Source: Fidelibacterota bacterium (lineage in GTDB: Bacteria > Fidelibacterota > UBA8477 > JABMPR01). Taken from it: a stretch of DNA of 34,205 nt. Positions within the stretch are counted from its first letter, which is position 1; each line of letters begins with the position of its first letter. Under the pieces are notes generated by a model that saw nothing but the letters and a program-made list of their open reading frames with translations, was not told the origin of the DNA and ran no database searches. The stretch lies in assembly GCA_013203185.1 (NCBI GenBank), contig JABMOS010000084.1, forward strand, positions 1 to 34,205, in the 5' to 3' direction. Made by a program: the position numbers and the translations under genes. Shown in pieces: positions 17,640 to 25,960 of this stretch.

Positions 17640-17930
17640 TCATTGGTCATCTTTCTCTTCTAATGAATTGAGCAATTGCATAAACCCATGGTGACCATAC
17701 TTCAATTCACGAGCTCCCCTGGATACAGTACCTATAGCCACTCCGAGCTCCTTGGCAATTTCTCTTTGAGGTAAACCTTTGTGGAGAAGTTTGATGATCT
17801 CCCACCTGAGGACGAGATCTTCCAGTTCTTGAGGTGTGAGAAATGCCTGAAGCAATCTACCCATTTGCTCTTCATCATTAAGAGAGGTAAGAATGTGTGT
17901 CAGTTCAGTATGGTTAAAATCATGTTTCAT
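17640..17930 (-). CDS. trpR: TrpR-family transcriptional repressor
   Basis: A 96-aa helical DNA-binding protein of the Trp-repressor superfamily. The core follows the TrpR pattern: LTPQELEDLVLRWEIIKLL, then the helix-turn-helix LPQREIAKELGVAIGTVSRG and the flanking RELKYGHHGF. E. coli TrpR has [20 protein letters not shown] at the same place. It lies just upstream of trpB2 on the same strand, so tryptophan-dependent control of trpB2 and of itself is the natural inference. A YerC-like member that does not bind tryptophan is the alternative. The ATG at 17930 is the only good start, but no Shine-Dalgarno site precedes it, and a perfect TATAAT lies only 20-25 bases upstream, so the mRNA leader would be very short. 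Confidence 0.85.
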   Translation of the reverse strand: MKHDFNHTELTHILTSLNDEEQMGRLLQAFLTPQELEDLVLRWEIIKLLHKGLPQREIAKELGVAIGTVSRGARELKYGHHGFMQLLNSLEEKDDQ

Positions 17931-17949
17931 TGCACTGATACATTAGAAC

Positions 17950-17978
17950 ATTATATTCACAATGCAAGGCATTTTGAT
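17950..17978 (-). promoter_or_regulatory. Candidate trpR promoter
   Basis: On the minus strand a perfect TATAAT (17955-17950) lies 20 nt upstream of the trpR ATG. With a 17-nt spacer the -35 position reads ATCAAA (17978-17973), a weak match. The region is shared with the divergent ABC transporter operon. No sequence like the E. coli or Chlamydia trp operator was found. Confidence 0.45.
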
Positions 17979-18025
17979 TGGGAAATGAATTTTTTTCCTT
18001 TTGCGAATTTGGTTTAAGTTGGTTC

Positions 18026-18958
18026 ATGGAAAATTCAACTCCCATTATCACAGCCCAAAAGCTTAGCAAGACCTATGGCAGCCTCAAAGCTGTCAATGCC
18101 ATAAATTTTGAAATTCTGCCTGGTACTTGTTACGGTTTCCTGGGACCAAATGGAGCCGGCAAAACCACGGTCATGCGCATGATATATTGTGTCACGCCCC
18201 TCACTTCAGGACGACTCACTGTAAATGGTGAAAATGTCATGGAAAATATGAGTGCGGTTAAACGAGGCATTGGAGTGGTTACCCAGGATGATAGCCTGGA
18301 CTATGATCTGAATGTGATCAACAATCTACTGGTGTATGCTCGCTATTACGATCTGACCCGTGAGCAGGCGGTCCGCCGGGCAGACGAACTCATTGAATTT
18401 TTTCAATTAGAAGAAAAGCGCGGAGAGAATGTGCGCACCTTGAGCGGCGGGATGAAGCGACGACTCCAAATTGCCCGAGCGCTTATTAATAAACCCAGCA
18501 TACTCATTTTAGATGAACCTTCCACAGGATTAGACCCTCAGGCCAGGCATCATGTATGGTCCAAGTGTCATGAATTGATAGAACAGGGTGTCACCCTCCT
18601 GCTTACAACCCATTACATGGATGAAGCCGAACAACTTTGCGATAAAATAGCCGTCATGGATCGTGGTCATATCATCACTGAGGCTTCGCCCTGGGATTTG
18701 ATAAAATCAGAAGTGTCTCCCTATGTTGTAGAGATTCGTGGTGATGAGGCAGCACGCAATAAAATTTTAAAAGCAGTAGTGGACCAGATTGATTTCCATG
18801 AAGCTCTCTCTGACCGTCTACTCCTCTACACCGCAGATGCAATACCCCTCCATGCTCATATTCAAGATATGGATATTCCCGTTAAAACCCTCCTCAGCAG
18901 ACGATCTTCACTGGAGGATGTATTCCTCAAACTGACAGGAAGGGAGCTCATAGATTGA
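18026..18958 (+). CDS. ABC-2 type exporter, ATP-binding subunit (NodI/DrrA-like)
   Basis: ATPase subunit of an export ABC transporter; cytoplasmic face of the inner membrane. Numbered from the ATG at 18026 (310 aa): Walker A GPNGAGKT (40-47), signature LSGGMKRRLQIARAL, Walker B ILILDEPSTGLDPQ, H-loop TTHYMDEAEQL, and a C-terminal extension (SEVSPYVVEIRG to SLEDVFLKLTG) typical of NodI/DrrA/CcmA-type exporters. The frame stays open to a TTG at 17978, but the conserved fold begins only after the ATG (ITAQKLSKTYGSLKAVN). No clear Shine-Dalgarno site precedes either. The stop overlaps the permease start by 4 nt, so they form one transporter. Substrate unknown: lipid-linked molecules, drugs or polysaccharide are all possible. 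Confidence 0.92.
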   Translation: MENSTPIITAQKLSKTYGSLKAVNAINFEILPGTCYGFLGPNGAGKTTVMRMIYCVTPLTSGRLTVNGENVMENMSAVKRGIGVVTQDDSLDYDLNVINNLLVYARYYDLTREQAVRRADELIEFFQLEEKRGENVRTLSGGMKRRLQIARALINKPSILILDEPSTGLDPQARHHVWSKCHELIEQGVTLLLTTHYMDEAEQLCDKIAVMDRGHIITEASPWDLIKSEVSPYVVEIRGDEAARNKILKAVVDQIDFHEALSDRLLLYTADAIPLHAHIQDMDIPVKTLLSRRSSLEDVFLKLTGRELID

Positions 18959-19734
18959 GAAATAAAGCTCCCAGGGTCAGAGTGAGGGCGGCTCTACGAG
19001 TCTGGCAGAGAAATGCCACAGTATATAAACGAACCTGGAAACTGAATATCCTGCCCAACTTTTTTGAGCCCTTCCTCTATCTACTGGGTATGGGTCTGGG
19101 CTTGGGCGCATATATCACCGAGATGGAAGGTATGCCCTATATAAACTTTATTGCTCCAGGGCTGCTGATTTCCAGCATCATGTGGGGTGCGACTCTGGAG
19201 ACCACATACAACGTCTTTGTCAAAATGAATTTTGATCGAATCTATGATGGCATCCTCTCCACCCCTATCAATCCCAAGGATCTGGCCCTGGGAGAGTTAT
19301 TCTGGGGAGCAACCCGTGGAACCATCTATGGTAGTGCCTTTTTATCCATTCTCTTTTTGTTTGGAATGGGACTGCATTGGGGCATCCTGCTCATTTTTCC
19401 TATGATATTCATCATTGGCTTTATGTTCGCCACCATTGGCCTCCTGTTTACCTCAATGATCAAGGAAATAGAACTATTCAACTACTTTTTCACCCTCTTT
19501 CTCACACCACTCTTTTTATTCTCTGGAATTTTCTTTCCCCTGAGTCAGCTACCCCAGGCAGTTCAAATCATAGCCTGGTTCACCCCCCTTTATCATGGGG
19601 TAGAATTAAGCCGGGGAATTTTTAATCAGGTGTGGGGTGTTGAATTACTTGGACATTTCGCCTGGATTATTGGTCTCACACTCCTAAACACTTTAGTTGT
19701 GCTCAGAGCCATTCATAAAAGACTTTATAACTAA
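18955..19734 (+). CDS. ABC-2 type exporter, permease subunit (NodJ-like)
   Basis: Integral inner-membrane subunit (259 aa) paired with the preceding ATPase. A cytoplasmic N-terminal coupling region (WQRNATVYKRTWK, NFFEPFLYLLGMGLGLG) is followed by about six membrane spans with the ABC-2 signature late in the protein (FFPLSQLPQAVQIIAWFTPLYHGVELSRG), as in NodJ. The start is a TTG in the TTGA overlap with the upstream stop, with GGGAG about ten bases upstream; this supports translational coupling. No substrate can be assigned. It converges with rpoN. Confidence 0.9.
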   Translation: MRNKAPRVRVRAALRVWQRNATVYKRTWKLNILPNFFEPFLYLLGMGLGLGAYITEMEGMPYINFIAPGLLISSIMWGATLETTYNVFVKMNFDRIYDGILSTPINPKDLALGELFWGATRGTIYGSAFLSILFLFGMGLHWGILLIFPMIFIIGFMFATIGLLFTSMIKEIELFNYFFTLFLTPLFLFSGIFFPLSQLPQAVQIIAWFTPLYHGVELSRGIFNQVWGVELLGHFAWIIGLTLLNTLVVLRAIHKRLYN

Positions 19735-19749
19735 AATATTAATTCGTGG

Positions 19750-19778
19750 AAAAAAACCAGGTCTGGAGTCAAAACCTG
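19750..19778 (-). terminator. Terminator downstream of rpoN
   Basis: On the minus strand CAGGT, an 11-nt loop and ACCTG (19778-19774 with 19762-19758) are followed after one G by seven T (19756-19750). The stem is only 5 bp, but the T-run and position (about 18 nt after the rpoN stop) fit an intrinsic terminator. It could also help to separate the converging exporter operon. Confidence 0.55.
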
Positions 19779-19795
19779 ACTGGGAGATTTACAAT

Positions 19796-21157
19796 TTAGA
19801 TTTCTCTGCGCAGGCGGGCGACTGGTATATTGAGTTGCTCTCGGTATTTGGCTACCGTCCGACGAGCGATTGGAAAACCATCATCTTGCAAAACTTTGGA
19901 GATTGCTTCATCAGAAATTGGATGCGATTTATCCTCTTCCTCAATGATAACCCGGAGGCGCTCTTTAATACGTCTGGTTGAAATATTTTCACCATCTTCT
20001 GCTTCGATTCCTTCGCTAAAGAAATATCGCAATTCAAATGTACCCCAATCTGTCTGGGCATATTTGCCGCTGGTGACACGACTGATAGTGGATATGTCCA
20101 TACTGATATCTTCGGCAATATCTCTCAGGACCATGGGCTTTAAATAATCTGCGCCTAATAAAAAGAACCCCTTCTGACGTTCAATGATGGCATTGATCAC
20201 CTTCAGCATGGTGATGCGACGCATCTGGATGGAGTTGATAAACCACTTGGCAGATTCCACCTTCTTCTTCAAGAATAGCTTTGTGTCTGTATCCAGCTTT
20301 TTCTGGTTAGATAACATGTTCTTGTAGCTGCCGGAAATGCGTAATTCTGGAATAAACGAATCATTTAGTGTGACAATAAATTCCCCATCCTGCTCACTGA
20401 TATAGAAATCCGGGGTCACATAGTTATTCTTGGCTTCAATATGTCCATCCCCAGGTTTGGGATTAAGATGTGAGATCAGCTCCTCTGCATCCCTTAAATC
20501 AACTTTTGTAAGGTGCAGCTTGCGCAATATTCTCTCAAATCGCTTATTGGCGAATTCCTCAAAATAATCCCTGATGATATAGTGGGCTGGTGTGTCAGGA
20601 TGAATCTTTTTTACTTGAATGAGCAAGCATTCTCTCAAGTTTCTTGATCCAATTCCCAGGGGCTCAAGTTGCATGAGTTGACGATGCAATCTCTCAATGA
20701 GATGCAGATCAACCTCAAATTTATCAGCAAGAACTTCGAGTTCAATATTGAGGTAGCCTCTTTCATCGATACTCCAAATCATCTCCTCCAGGATAGCTCT
20801 TTCATCCTCTGAAATCAGAAGTGATGCAATTTGATCAAGGAGATCCTCTGACAAGCTAGGTAGATAGGGGTTTTGAATTTCAATCTCTTCTGCGCTCTTA
20901 TCATAATACTCTTTGGCTTCGTAACCATCGTTGGAGAAATAATCTTCCAGATCGATATCAGGCTCTTCGGTCTCACCCTCTTCTTCGGGATTATCAAGTT
21001 CCTCAACATCCTCCTGCAATTCCAGCAAAGGATTAATCTCAAGCTCTGTCTTTATCCTTAACTCTAGCGCCATGGATGGCAACTGCAATAACGTCGACAG
21101 CAGAATTTGCTGCGGCGTTAGGGTTTGTTTTAGCTGAAGATTTTGTGATAGTTCCAC
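19796..21157 (-). CDS. rpoN: RNA polymerase sigma-54 factor
   Basis: Alternative sigma factor for -24/-12 promoters, which needs AAA+ activators to open the complex. At 453 aa it is full length. Region I (residues 1-48: SQNLQLKQTLTPQQILLSTL, ending INPLLE) is the activator-interacting region. An acidic linker follows (about 49-95). Then come the core-binding domain (SLSEDLLDQIASLL to LNPKPG), the helix-turn-helix (VLRDIAEDISMDISTISRVTSGKY) and the C-terminal RpoN box ARRTVAKYRE (431-440). The start is GTG at 21157, five bases after the lptB stop, with no strong Shine-Dalgarno site, so coupling to lptB is likely. The lptB-rpoN order is widespread in Gram-negative bacteria. Confidence 0.97.
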   Translation of the reverse strand: MELSQNLQLKQTLTPQQILLSTLLQLPSMALELRIKTELEINPLLELQEDVEELDNPEEEGETEEPDIDLEDYFSNDGYEAKEYYDKSAEEIEIQNPYLPSLSEDLLDQIASLLISEDERAILEEMIWSIDERGYLNIELEVLADKFEVDLHLIERLHRQLMQLEPLGIGSRNLRECLLIQVKKIHPDTPAHYIIRDYFEEFANKRFERILRKLHLTKVDLRDAEELISHLNPKPGDGHIEAKNNYVTPDFYISEQDGEFIVTLNDSFIPELRISGSYKNMLSNQKKLDTDTKLFLKKKVESAKWFINSIQMRRITMLKVINAIIERQKGFFLLGADYLKPMVLRDIAEDISMDISTISRVTSGKYAQTDWGTFELRYFFSEGIEAEDGENISTRRIKERLRVIIEEEDKSHPISDEAISKVLQDDGFPIARRTVAKYREQLNIPVARLRREI

Positions 21158-21162
21158 AGTTC

Positions 21163-21897
21163 TTATCGATCCAATTTAAAGTTGCTACCAAGATAAAGTT
21201 TTCTGGCCTGTTCATCATTTGCCAGGAATTCAGCATTACCTGATAATAATATTTTACCCTGAAATAGCAAATAGCTACGATCAGTAATTGATAATGTCTC
21301 ATGGACATTGTGATCCGTGATTAAAACGCCAATGCCCTTTGTCTTTAATGCCAGTACAATCTGTTGGATATCTTCTACTGCAATGGGGTCCACCCCGGCA
21401 AAAGGTTCATCCAGTAGTATAAAATGTGGGTCTGTGACCAGGGCTCTGGCAATTTCTGTGCGTCGTCTCTCTCCACCACTCAATTGGTTGCCCAGGTTTT
21501 TGCGGACATGGCCAATGGACAATTCTTCCAGGAGATGTTCAAGTTTATCTTCCTGGGCTTGTTTATCTATATCCAGGGTTTCACAAACCAGCCTCAAATT
21601 GTCCTCCACACTGAGCTTTCTAAAGATGCTTGCTTCTTGTGGCAAATAACCGATACCTGCACGAGCACGTCTATACATGGGCTCTCTGGTGATGTCCTTA
21701 TCACCCAGAAAAACAGACCCTGAGTTGGGCCTGATCATTCCGGTGACCATATAAAAGGTTGTCGTTTTTCCAGCTCCATTGGGACCTAATAAACCGACTA
21801 CCTCTCCTGTTTTCACTTCTACTGAGGCATCGCTCACCACAGTTCGCTTACCATATTGTTTAAAGAGATTTCTACCGCTCAGAGTGGTATCAGTCAT
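21163..21897 (-). CDS. lptB: LPS export ABC transporter ATP-binding protein LptB
   Basis: ATPase of the LptB2FG complex, which extracts lipopolysaccharide from the inner membrane and drives it across the periplasm. The 244 aa match the family. Walker A GPNGAGKTTT (38-47), Q-loop in GIGYLPQEASIFRKLSVEDN (81-100, an LptB hallmark), signature LSGGERRRTEIARAL (139-153), Walker B LLDEPFAGVDP (161-171), H-loop ITDHNVHETL. The ATG lies inside the end of lptC (8-nt overlap, ATGACTGA), so translation is coupled. rpoN follows after 5 nt. LptF and LptG are not in the window. Confidence 0.96.
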   Translation of the reverse strand: MTDTTLSGRNLFKQYGKRTVVSDASVEVKTGEVVGLLGPNGAGKTTTFYMVTGMIRPNSGSVFLGDKDITREPMYRRARAGIGYLPQEASIFRKLSVEDNLRLVCETLDIDKQAQEDKLEHLLEELSIGHVRKNLGNQLSGGERRRTEIARALVTDPHFILLDEPFAGVDPIAVEDIQQIVLALKTKGIGVLITDHNVHETLSITDRSYLLFQGKILLSGNAEFLANDEQARKLYLGSNFKLDR

Positions 21898-22435
21898 TGC
21901 CGAACTCTCGATAAGTCACGCCTGTAGGTTCCTTGATTGTCCAGTTTTCTAGATTGGCATCCGATTCAAAGCCAACACCATATAAGGTATCTGTAAGGGT
22001 GGTCAGAACGATGGGCTGATCTGTATAAATCAACTCATTATCTTCATGCCAGTAAAGGATGTTGGTTGCCAGGGTCATACCGGAATCCGATTCCAAGAAC
22101 ACATTGCCTCTGGCAGTAAACAGATGTCTTCTATCATCAATTCTGCCAGTATCCGCAGTCATTATTGAACTATGCTCACCATCCAAATCAAAAAAATCTA
22201 ATTTGACCTTACCGATAAAGAGAATTTCGCGGGGATCATCATAGTGCGCCGAATAATCCGCTCTGGCCTGGACATTTTCCTTACCCACGGAATTGATCCT
22301 GATAACAGGATTCCAGCTCTCCTGGCTGGGTATACGGCTTTCAGGCATCTTCTCATCACCCAGTGACTGCCCAACGGGATCACAGGTAATTAGAAGAATG
22401 CAGGTAAAAACCAACATTGTGATTCTGTACATCAT
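21890..22435 (-). CDS. lptC: LptC-like LPS export periplasmic lipoprotein
   Basis: Periplasmic bridge component that takes LPS from LptB2FG. Taken from the ATG at 22435 (181 aa): a short signal (MMYRITMLVFTCILLITC) ending in a lipobox with Cys18, then a beta-jellyroll of the LptC/OstA type (ADYSAHYDDPREILFIGKVK, MTADTGRIDDRRHLFTARGN, LATNILYWHEDNELIYTDQP). The frame stays open to a TTG at 22564, but that would add 43 residues before the signal peptide and overlap metH, so I reject it. None of the candidate starts has a good Shine-Dalgarno site; the ATGs at 22432 and 22417 are alternatives. No separate lptA lies between it and lptB. Because LptA and LptC share a fold, this protein might cover part of both roles (inference). 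Confidence 0.82.
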   Translation of the reverse strand: MMYRITMLVFTCILLITCDPVGQSLGDEKMPESRIPSQESWNPVIRINSVGKENVQARADYSAHYDDPREILFIGKVKLDFFDLDGEHSSIMTADTGRIDDRRHLFTARGNVFLESDSGMTLATNILYWHEDNELIYTDQPIVLTTLTDTLYGVGFESDANLENWTIKEPTGVTYREFGND

Positions 22436-22546
22436 GGAATCAATGTAAACAAGTCTGGAAACAAAGTCAGGAAAAAAGCTGGCAAATCGATTATTTTGGC
22501 ATAGTCTTAGATTGGATGCAAAAAATGCACCAATAGGAGAAGTAGA

Positions 22547-25500
22547 TTGAAGAATTTTCGTCAAAGCCTTGCTGACAAAGTCCTTGTTTTTGATGGAGCT
22601 ATGGGAACAAGTATTCAGCGCTTGAATCTCACTAGTGAAGATTTCTGGGATAAAGAGGGTTGCAACGAACTGCTTGTTTTATCCAAGCCTGAAGCAATTC
22701 GGTCCATTCATGCAAGTTTTTTGGATGTAGGCTGTGATGTAATTGAGACCAATACCTTTGGCGGCACCCATGTGGTCCTGGGAGACTATGATTTATCAGA
22801 TAAGGTATATGAAATAAATTTAAAGGCAGCCCAGCTAGCACGTTCAGTAGCTGACGAGTTTTCAACGCCTGCCCATCCCCGCTATGTATCTGGATCCATG
22901 GGCCCAGGGACCAGACTTCCTTCTCTGGGACACATCTCCTATCAGGAACTATATCAGGCCTATCGTGAGCAGGCTGCCGGTCTCATTGATGGCGGTGTTG
23001 ATGTGCTTCAAGTGGAGACAGTTCAGGATCCCCTCCAGGCCAAAGCGGCCTTGAACGCGGTTTTTCACACCCTGAGAGAGAAACATATTGACTTGCCGGT
23101 TATGGCCTCAGTTACCATGGAAACCATGGGCACCATGCTGTTGGGCACGGATATGCTGGGGGCCCTCACCACCCTTGAGCCTTATCCTCTTGATATTGTT
23201 GGCTTGAATTGTGGAACGGGTCCGAAAGCCATGAGCGAGCACCTGCATACATTGTCTGCTCATTCTCACTTTCCCATTTCGGTCATTCCCAATGCTGGAC
23301 TACCACACAACATTGATGGTGAGATGGTTTATGATCTTACCGCGCCAGAGTTGGCCCACGACCTCAGTCACTTTATTACAGGTATGGGCGTCAGCGTCGT
23401 CGGTGGTTGTTGCGGAACCACAGCTGAACATCTTAAAGCCGTTGTGGAAGCAGCAGGCCGTCTTAACCCTGCCAAACGTGAACCCACTTTTTCAGCCGGT
23501 GCTACCTCTCTGTATTCGGTTGCGTCATTTAAACAAGAACCTGCTCCCTTGATCATTGGTGAACGTACCAATGCGAACGGATCCAAAAAATTCCGGGAAA
23601 TGCTTCTGGCCGGGGATCTGGATGGTATGGTAGGCATGGCTCGGGATCAAGTCGATGAAGGTGCCCATATCCTGGATGTCTGTGTCGCCTATGTAGGTCG
23701 CGATGAGGCTGCTGATATGGACGACTATATCAATCGTCTCAACAGTCAGATCTCAATACCCATCATGATTGATTCCACCGAAGTGCCAACCATCCGTATT
23801 GCGTTAGAGCGCATCACTGGTCGAGCCGTAGTGAATTCAATTAATCTGGAAGACGGCGAGGCCAGGGCTGAGGAAGTCATTAAACTATGCCGTGAATTTG
23901 GAGCAGGTCTGGTCTGTCTGACCATCGATGAAGATGGCATGGCCAAGACTGCGGAGAAAAAACTTGAAGTAGCACAACGTATTTATGACTTAGCAGTTAC
24001 CAAACATGGGCTCAGGGAAAGTGATCTCTTTTTCGACCCCCTCACCTTTACACTGGCCTCCGGTGATGAAGAATTTCGCAAATCTGCCACCGCTACCCTG
24101 GATGGTATTCGTCTCATCAAAAAAGCCTTTCCCCAGGCTTTTACAAGTCTCGGGGTTTCCAACGTTTCCTTCGGACTCAAGCCAGCTACACGGCATTTAT
24201 TGAACTCGGTATTCTTGAATATGGCCATCGAAGCAGGTCTGGATGCCGCCATTCTACATGCCGGCCGCATCCAACCCTACTTCCAGATCAAAGAGGCTGA
24301 TCGAAAAGTCTGTGAAGACCTCATTCTTGACAACCGAGAGGGTGATTACGATCCACTCATGAGTTTACTTGAATTGAATACAGATTTGGTGGCTGCTGCC
24401 AAGAATAAAGTCGACCTCTCCACATTGCCCTTAAAAGAGAGATTAATAGCTCGCATCATTGACGGGAATCGATCCGGCCTTGAGGCAGATCTTGAAGCTA
24501 GCCTGAAGGAATATTCAGCCCTGGATATTGTTAATAAAATACTTCTGGATGGTATGAAAGAAGTGGGTGAGCTCTTCGGATCTGGCAAAATGCAGCTACC
24601 CTTTGTACTCCAATCTGCTGAAACCATGAAGGCAGCCGTCAGTTATCTGGAACCCTTTATGGAAAAAACAGATGCCGCAGCCAAGGGTAAGATCATCCTG
24701 GCCACTGTGAAGGGTGATGTCCATGACATTGGAAAGAATCTGGTCGATATCATACTCAGCAATAATGGTTTTAATGTGGTCAATTTGGGGATCAAAGTAT
24801 CAGTAGAAGCCATGCTGAAAAGTTTCCAGGACGAAAAGGCTGATGCCATCGGCATGAGTGGATTGCTCGTCAAGTCCACCATCATTATGAAAGACAATCT
24901 TGAAGTGCTTACTGCACATGGCATCACACCCCCAATTATTTTAGGCGGGGCTGCACTGACGCGTGCTTACGTGGAACAGGACCTGCGAAAGAACTATGCA
25001 GGACCTCTGGCTTATGCCCGTGATGCTTTTGATGGATTAAAATTCATGCAGCAAATCGAAGCAGGCACCCTGGAGGAAGATATTGCAGCCACAAAAACTG
25101 TAAAAAAGAGCAAGACCATGAAGGCTGTCGCAAAGGAATTTGAAATTCTGCAACCAGCCAAACGAATCCCGGAACCACCCTTTTGGGGACGCCGCGTTGT
25201 GGAAGATGTGGATCTCGATACCATATTTCCCTACATCAATCAGTCCGCCCTGTTTCGAGGACAGTGGGGTTTCAAGCGTGGCAAAGTAAGTGCTGAGGAA
25301 TATGCACGATTGGAGCAGGAAACCATCTTCCCTACTTTTGAGAAGCTGTCTGCCCAGGTTGTCGCAGAGAGTTTGCTATCTCCGAAAGTGATCTATGGCT
25401 ACTACGCCTGCCAGTCAGAGGGTGACAGACTGTGGATATATGCCCACCCCCATGATGAGAAGCCAACACACTTCATCGACTTCCCCAGACAAACTGAAGC

Positions 25501-25960
25501 ACCAGGTAGATGTATTCCAGATTATTATGCCAGTGTGGAATCAGGGAAACGTGATGTGCTGGCCTTCCAACTTGTGACAGTGGGAGCAAAAGCCACTGAG
25601 TATGCTCAAAAATTGTATCATGACAATGCTTATACAGACTATCTATATTTTCATGGATTTGCTGTTGAAACTGCAGAAGCGCTGGCAGAATACTGGCACA
25701 AACAGATTCGTAAGGAACTTGATATCTCAGGGGACGATGGTGAATTGGTCAAAGAGCTCTTCAGGCAAAAGTATCAGGGAAGTCGTTATTCTTTTGGATA
25801 TCCTGCCTGTCCTGAGTTGAAAGACCAGGAGATCATTTTTGAATTACTTGATGCGGAGTCAGAAGACATAACCCTCACTGAAGAGTACCAAATTGTTCCT
25901 GAGCAGAGTACCTCGGCAATTGTTGTACATCATCCCAAAGCCAAGTATTTTTCAGTCTAG
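22547..25960 (+). CDS. metH: Cobalamin-dependent methionine synthase
   Basis: It transfers the methyl group of methyltetrahydrofolate to homocysteine through cobalamin; cytoplasmic. The 1137 aa contain all four modules. Homocysteine domain (1-310): zinc ligands C222 in LNCGTGP and C288/C289 in GGCCGTT. Pterin domain (about 330-610): IGERTNANGSKKFRE, HILDVCVAYVGRDE. Cap and B12 domain (about 615-860): axial His726 in DVHDIGKN, MSGLLVKST, ILGGAALTRAYVE. Activation domain (about 880-1137): FWGRRVV, ALFRGQWGFKRG, RYSFGYPACPELKDQ. It ends at HHPKAKYFSV, some 40 residues before the E. coli enzyme does. The start is TTG at 22547, with AGGAG seven bases upstream. No cobalamin or SAM riboswitch was seen in the 110-nt leader. 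Confidence 0.97.
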   Translation: MKNFRQSLADKVLVFDGAMGTSIQRLNLTSEDFWDKEGCNELLVLSKPEAIRSIHASFLDVGCDVIETNTFGGTHVVLGDYDLSDKVYEINLKAAQLARSVADEFSTPAHPRYVSGSMGPGTRLPSLGHISYQELYQAYREQAAGLIDGGVDVLQVETVQDPLQAKAALNAVFHTLREKHIDLPVMASVTMETMGTMLLGTDMLGALTTLEPYPLDIVGLNCGTGPKAMSEHLHTLSAHSHFPISVIPNAGLPHNIDGEMVYDLTAPELAHDLSHFITGMGVSVVGGCCGTTAEHLKAVVEAAGRLNPAKREPTFSAGATSLYSVASFKQEPAPLIIGERTNANGSKKFREMLLAGDLDGMVGMARDQVDEGAHILDVCVAYVGRDEAADMDDYINRLNSQISIPIMIDSTEVPTIRIALERITGRAVVNSINLEDGEARAEEVIKLCREFGAGLVCLTIDEDGMAKTAEKKLEVAQRIYDLAVTKHGLRESDLFFDPLTFTLASGDEEFRKSATATLDGIRLIKKAFPQAFTSLGVSNVSFGLKPATRHLLNSVFLNMAIEAGLDAAILHAGRIQPYFQIKEADRKVCEDLILDNREGDYDPLMSLLELNTDLVAAAKNKVDLSTLPLKERLIARIIDGNRSGLEADLEASLKEYSALDIVNKILLDGMKEVGELFGSGKMQLPFVLQSAETMKAAVSYLEPFMEKTDAAAKGKIILATVKGDVHDIGKNLVDIILSNNGFNVVNLGIKVSVEAMLKSFQDEKADAIGMSGLLVKSTIIMKDNLEVLTAHGITPPIILGGAALTRAYVEQDLRKNYAGPLAYARDAFDGLKFMQQIEAGTLEEDIAATKTVKKSKTMKAVAKEFEILQPAKRIPEPPFWGRRVVEDVDLDTIFPYINQSALFRGQWGFKRGKVSAEEYARLEQETIFPTFEKLSAQVVAESLLSPKVIYGYYACQSEGDRLWIYAHPHDEKPTHFIDFPRQTEAPGRCIPDYYASVESGKRDVLAFQLVTVGAKATEYAQKLYHDNAYTDYLYFHGFAVETAEALAEYWHKQIRKELDISGDDGELVKELFRQKYQGSRYSFGYPACPELKDQEIIFELLDAESEDITLTEEYQIVPEQSTSAIVVHHPKAKYFSV

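Noticed and set aside
17978-18025. TTG start for the ABC ATPase
   Set aside because: The 16 added residues are not part of the ATPase fold and the codons run through the trpR promoter region.
22436-22546. Cobalamin or SAM riboswitch upstream of metH
   Set aside because: The region is only about 110 nt, and no B12 box or SAM-type conserved elements were found.
22436-22564. Longer lptC start (TTG at 22564)
   Set aside because: It would put 43 residues in front of a clear signal peptide and overlap the metH start codon.
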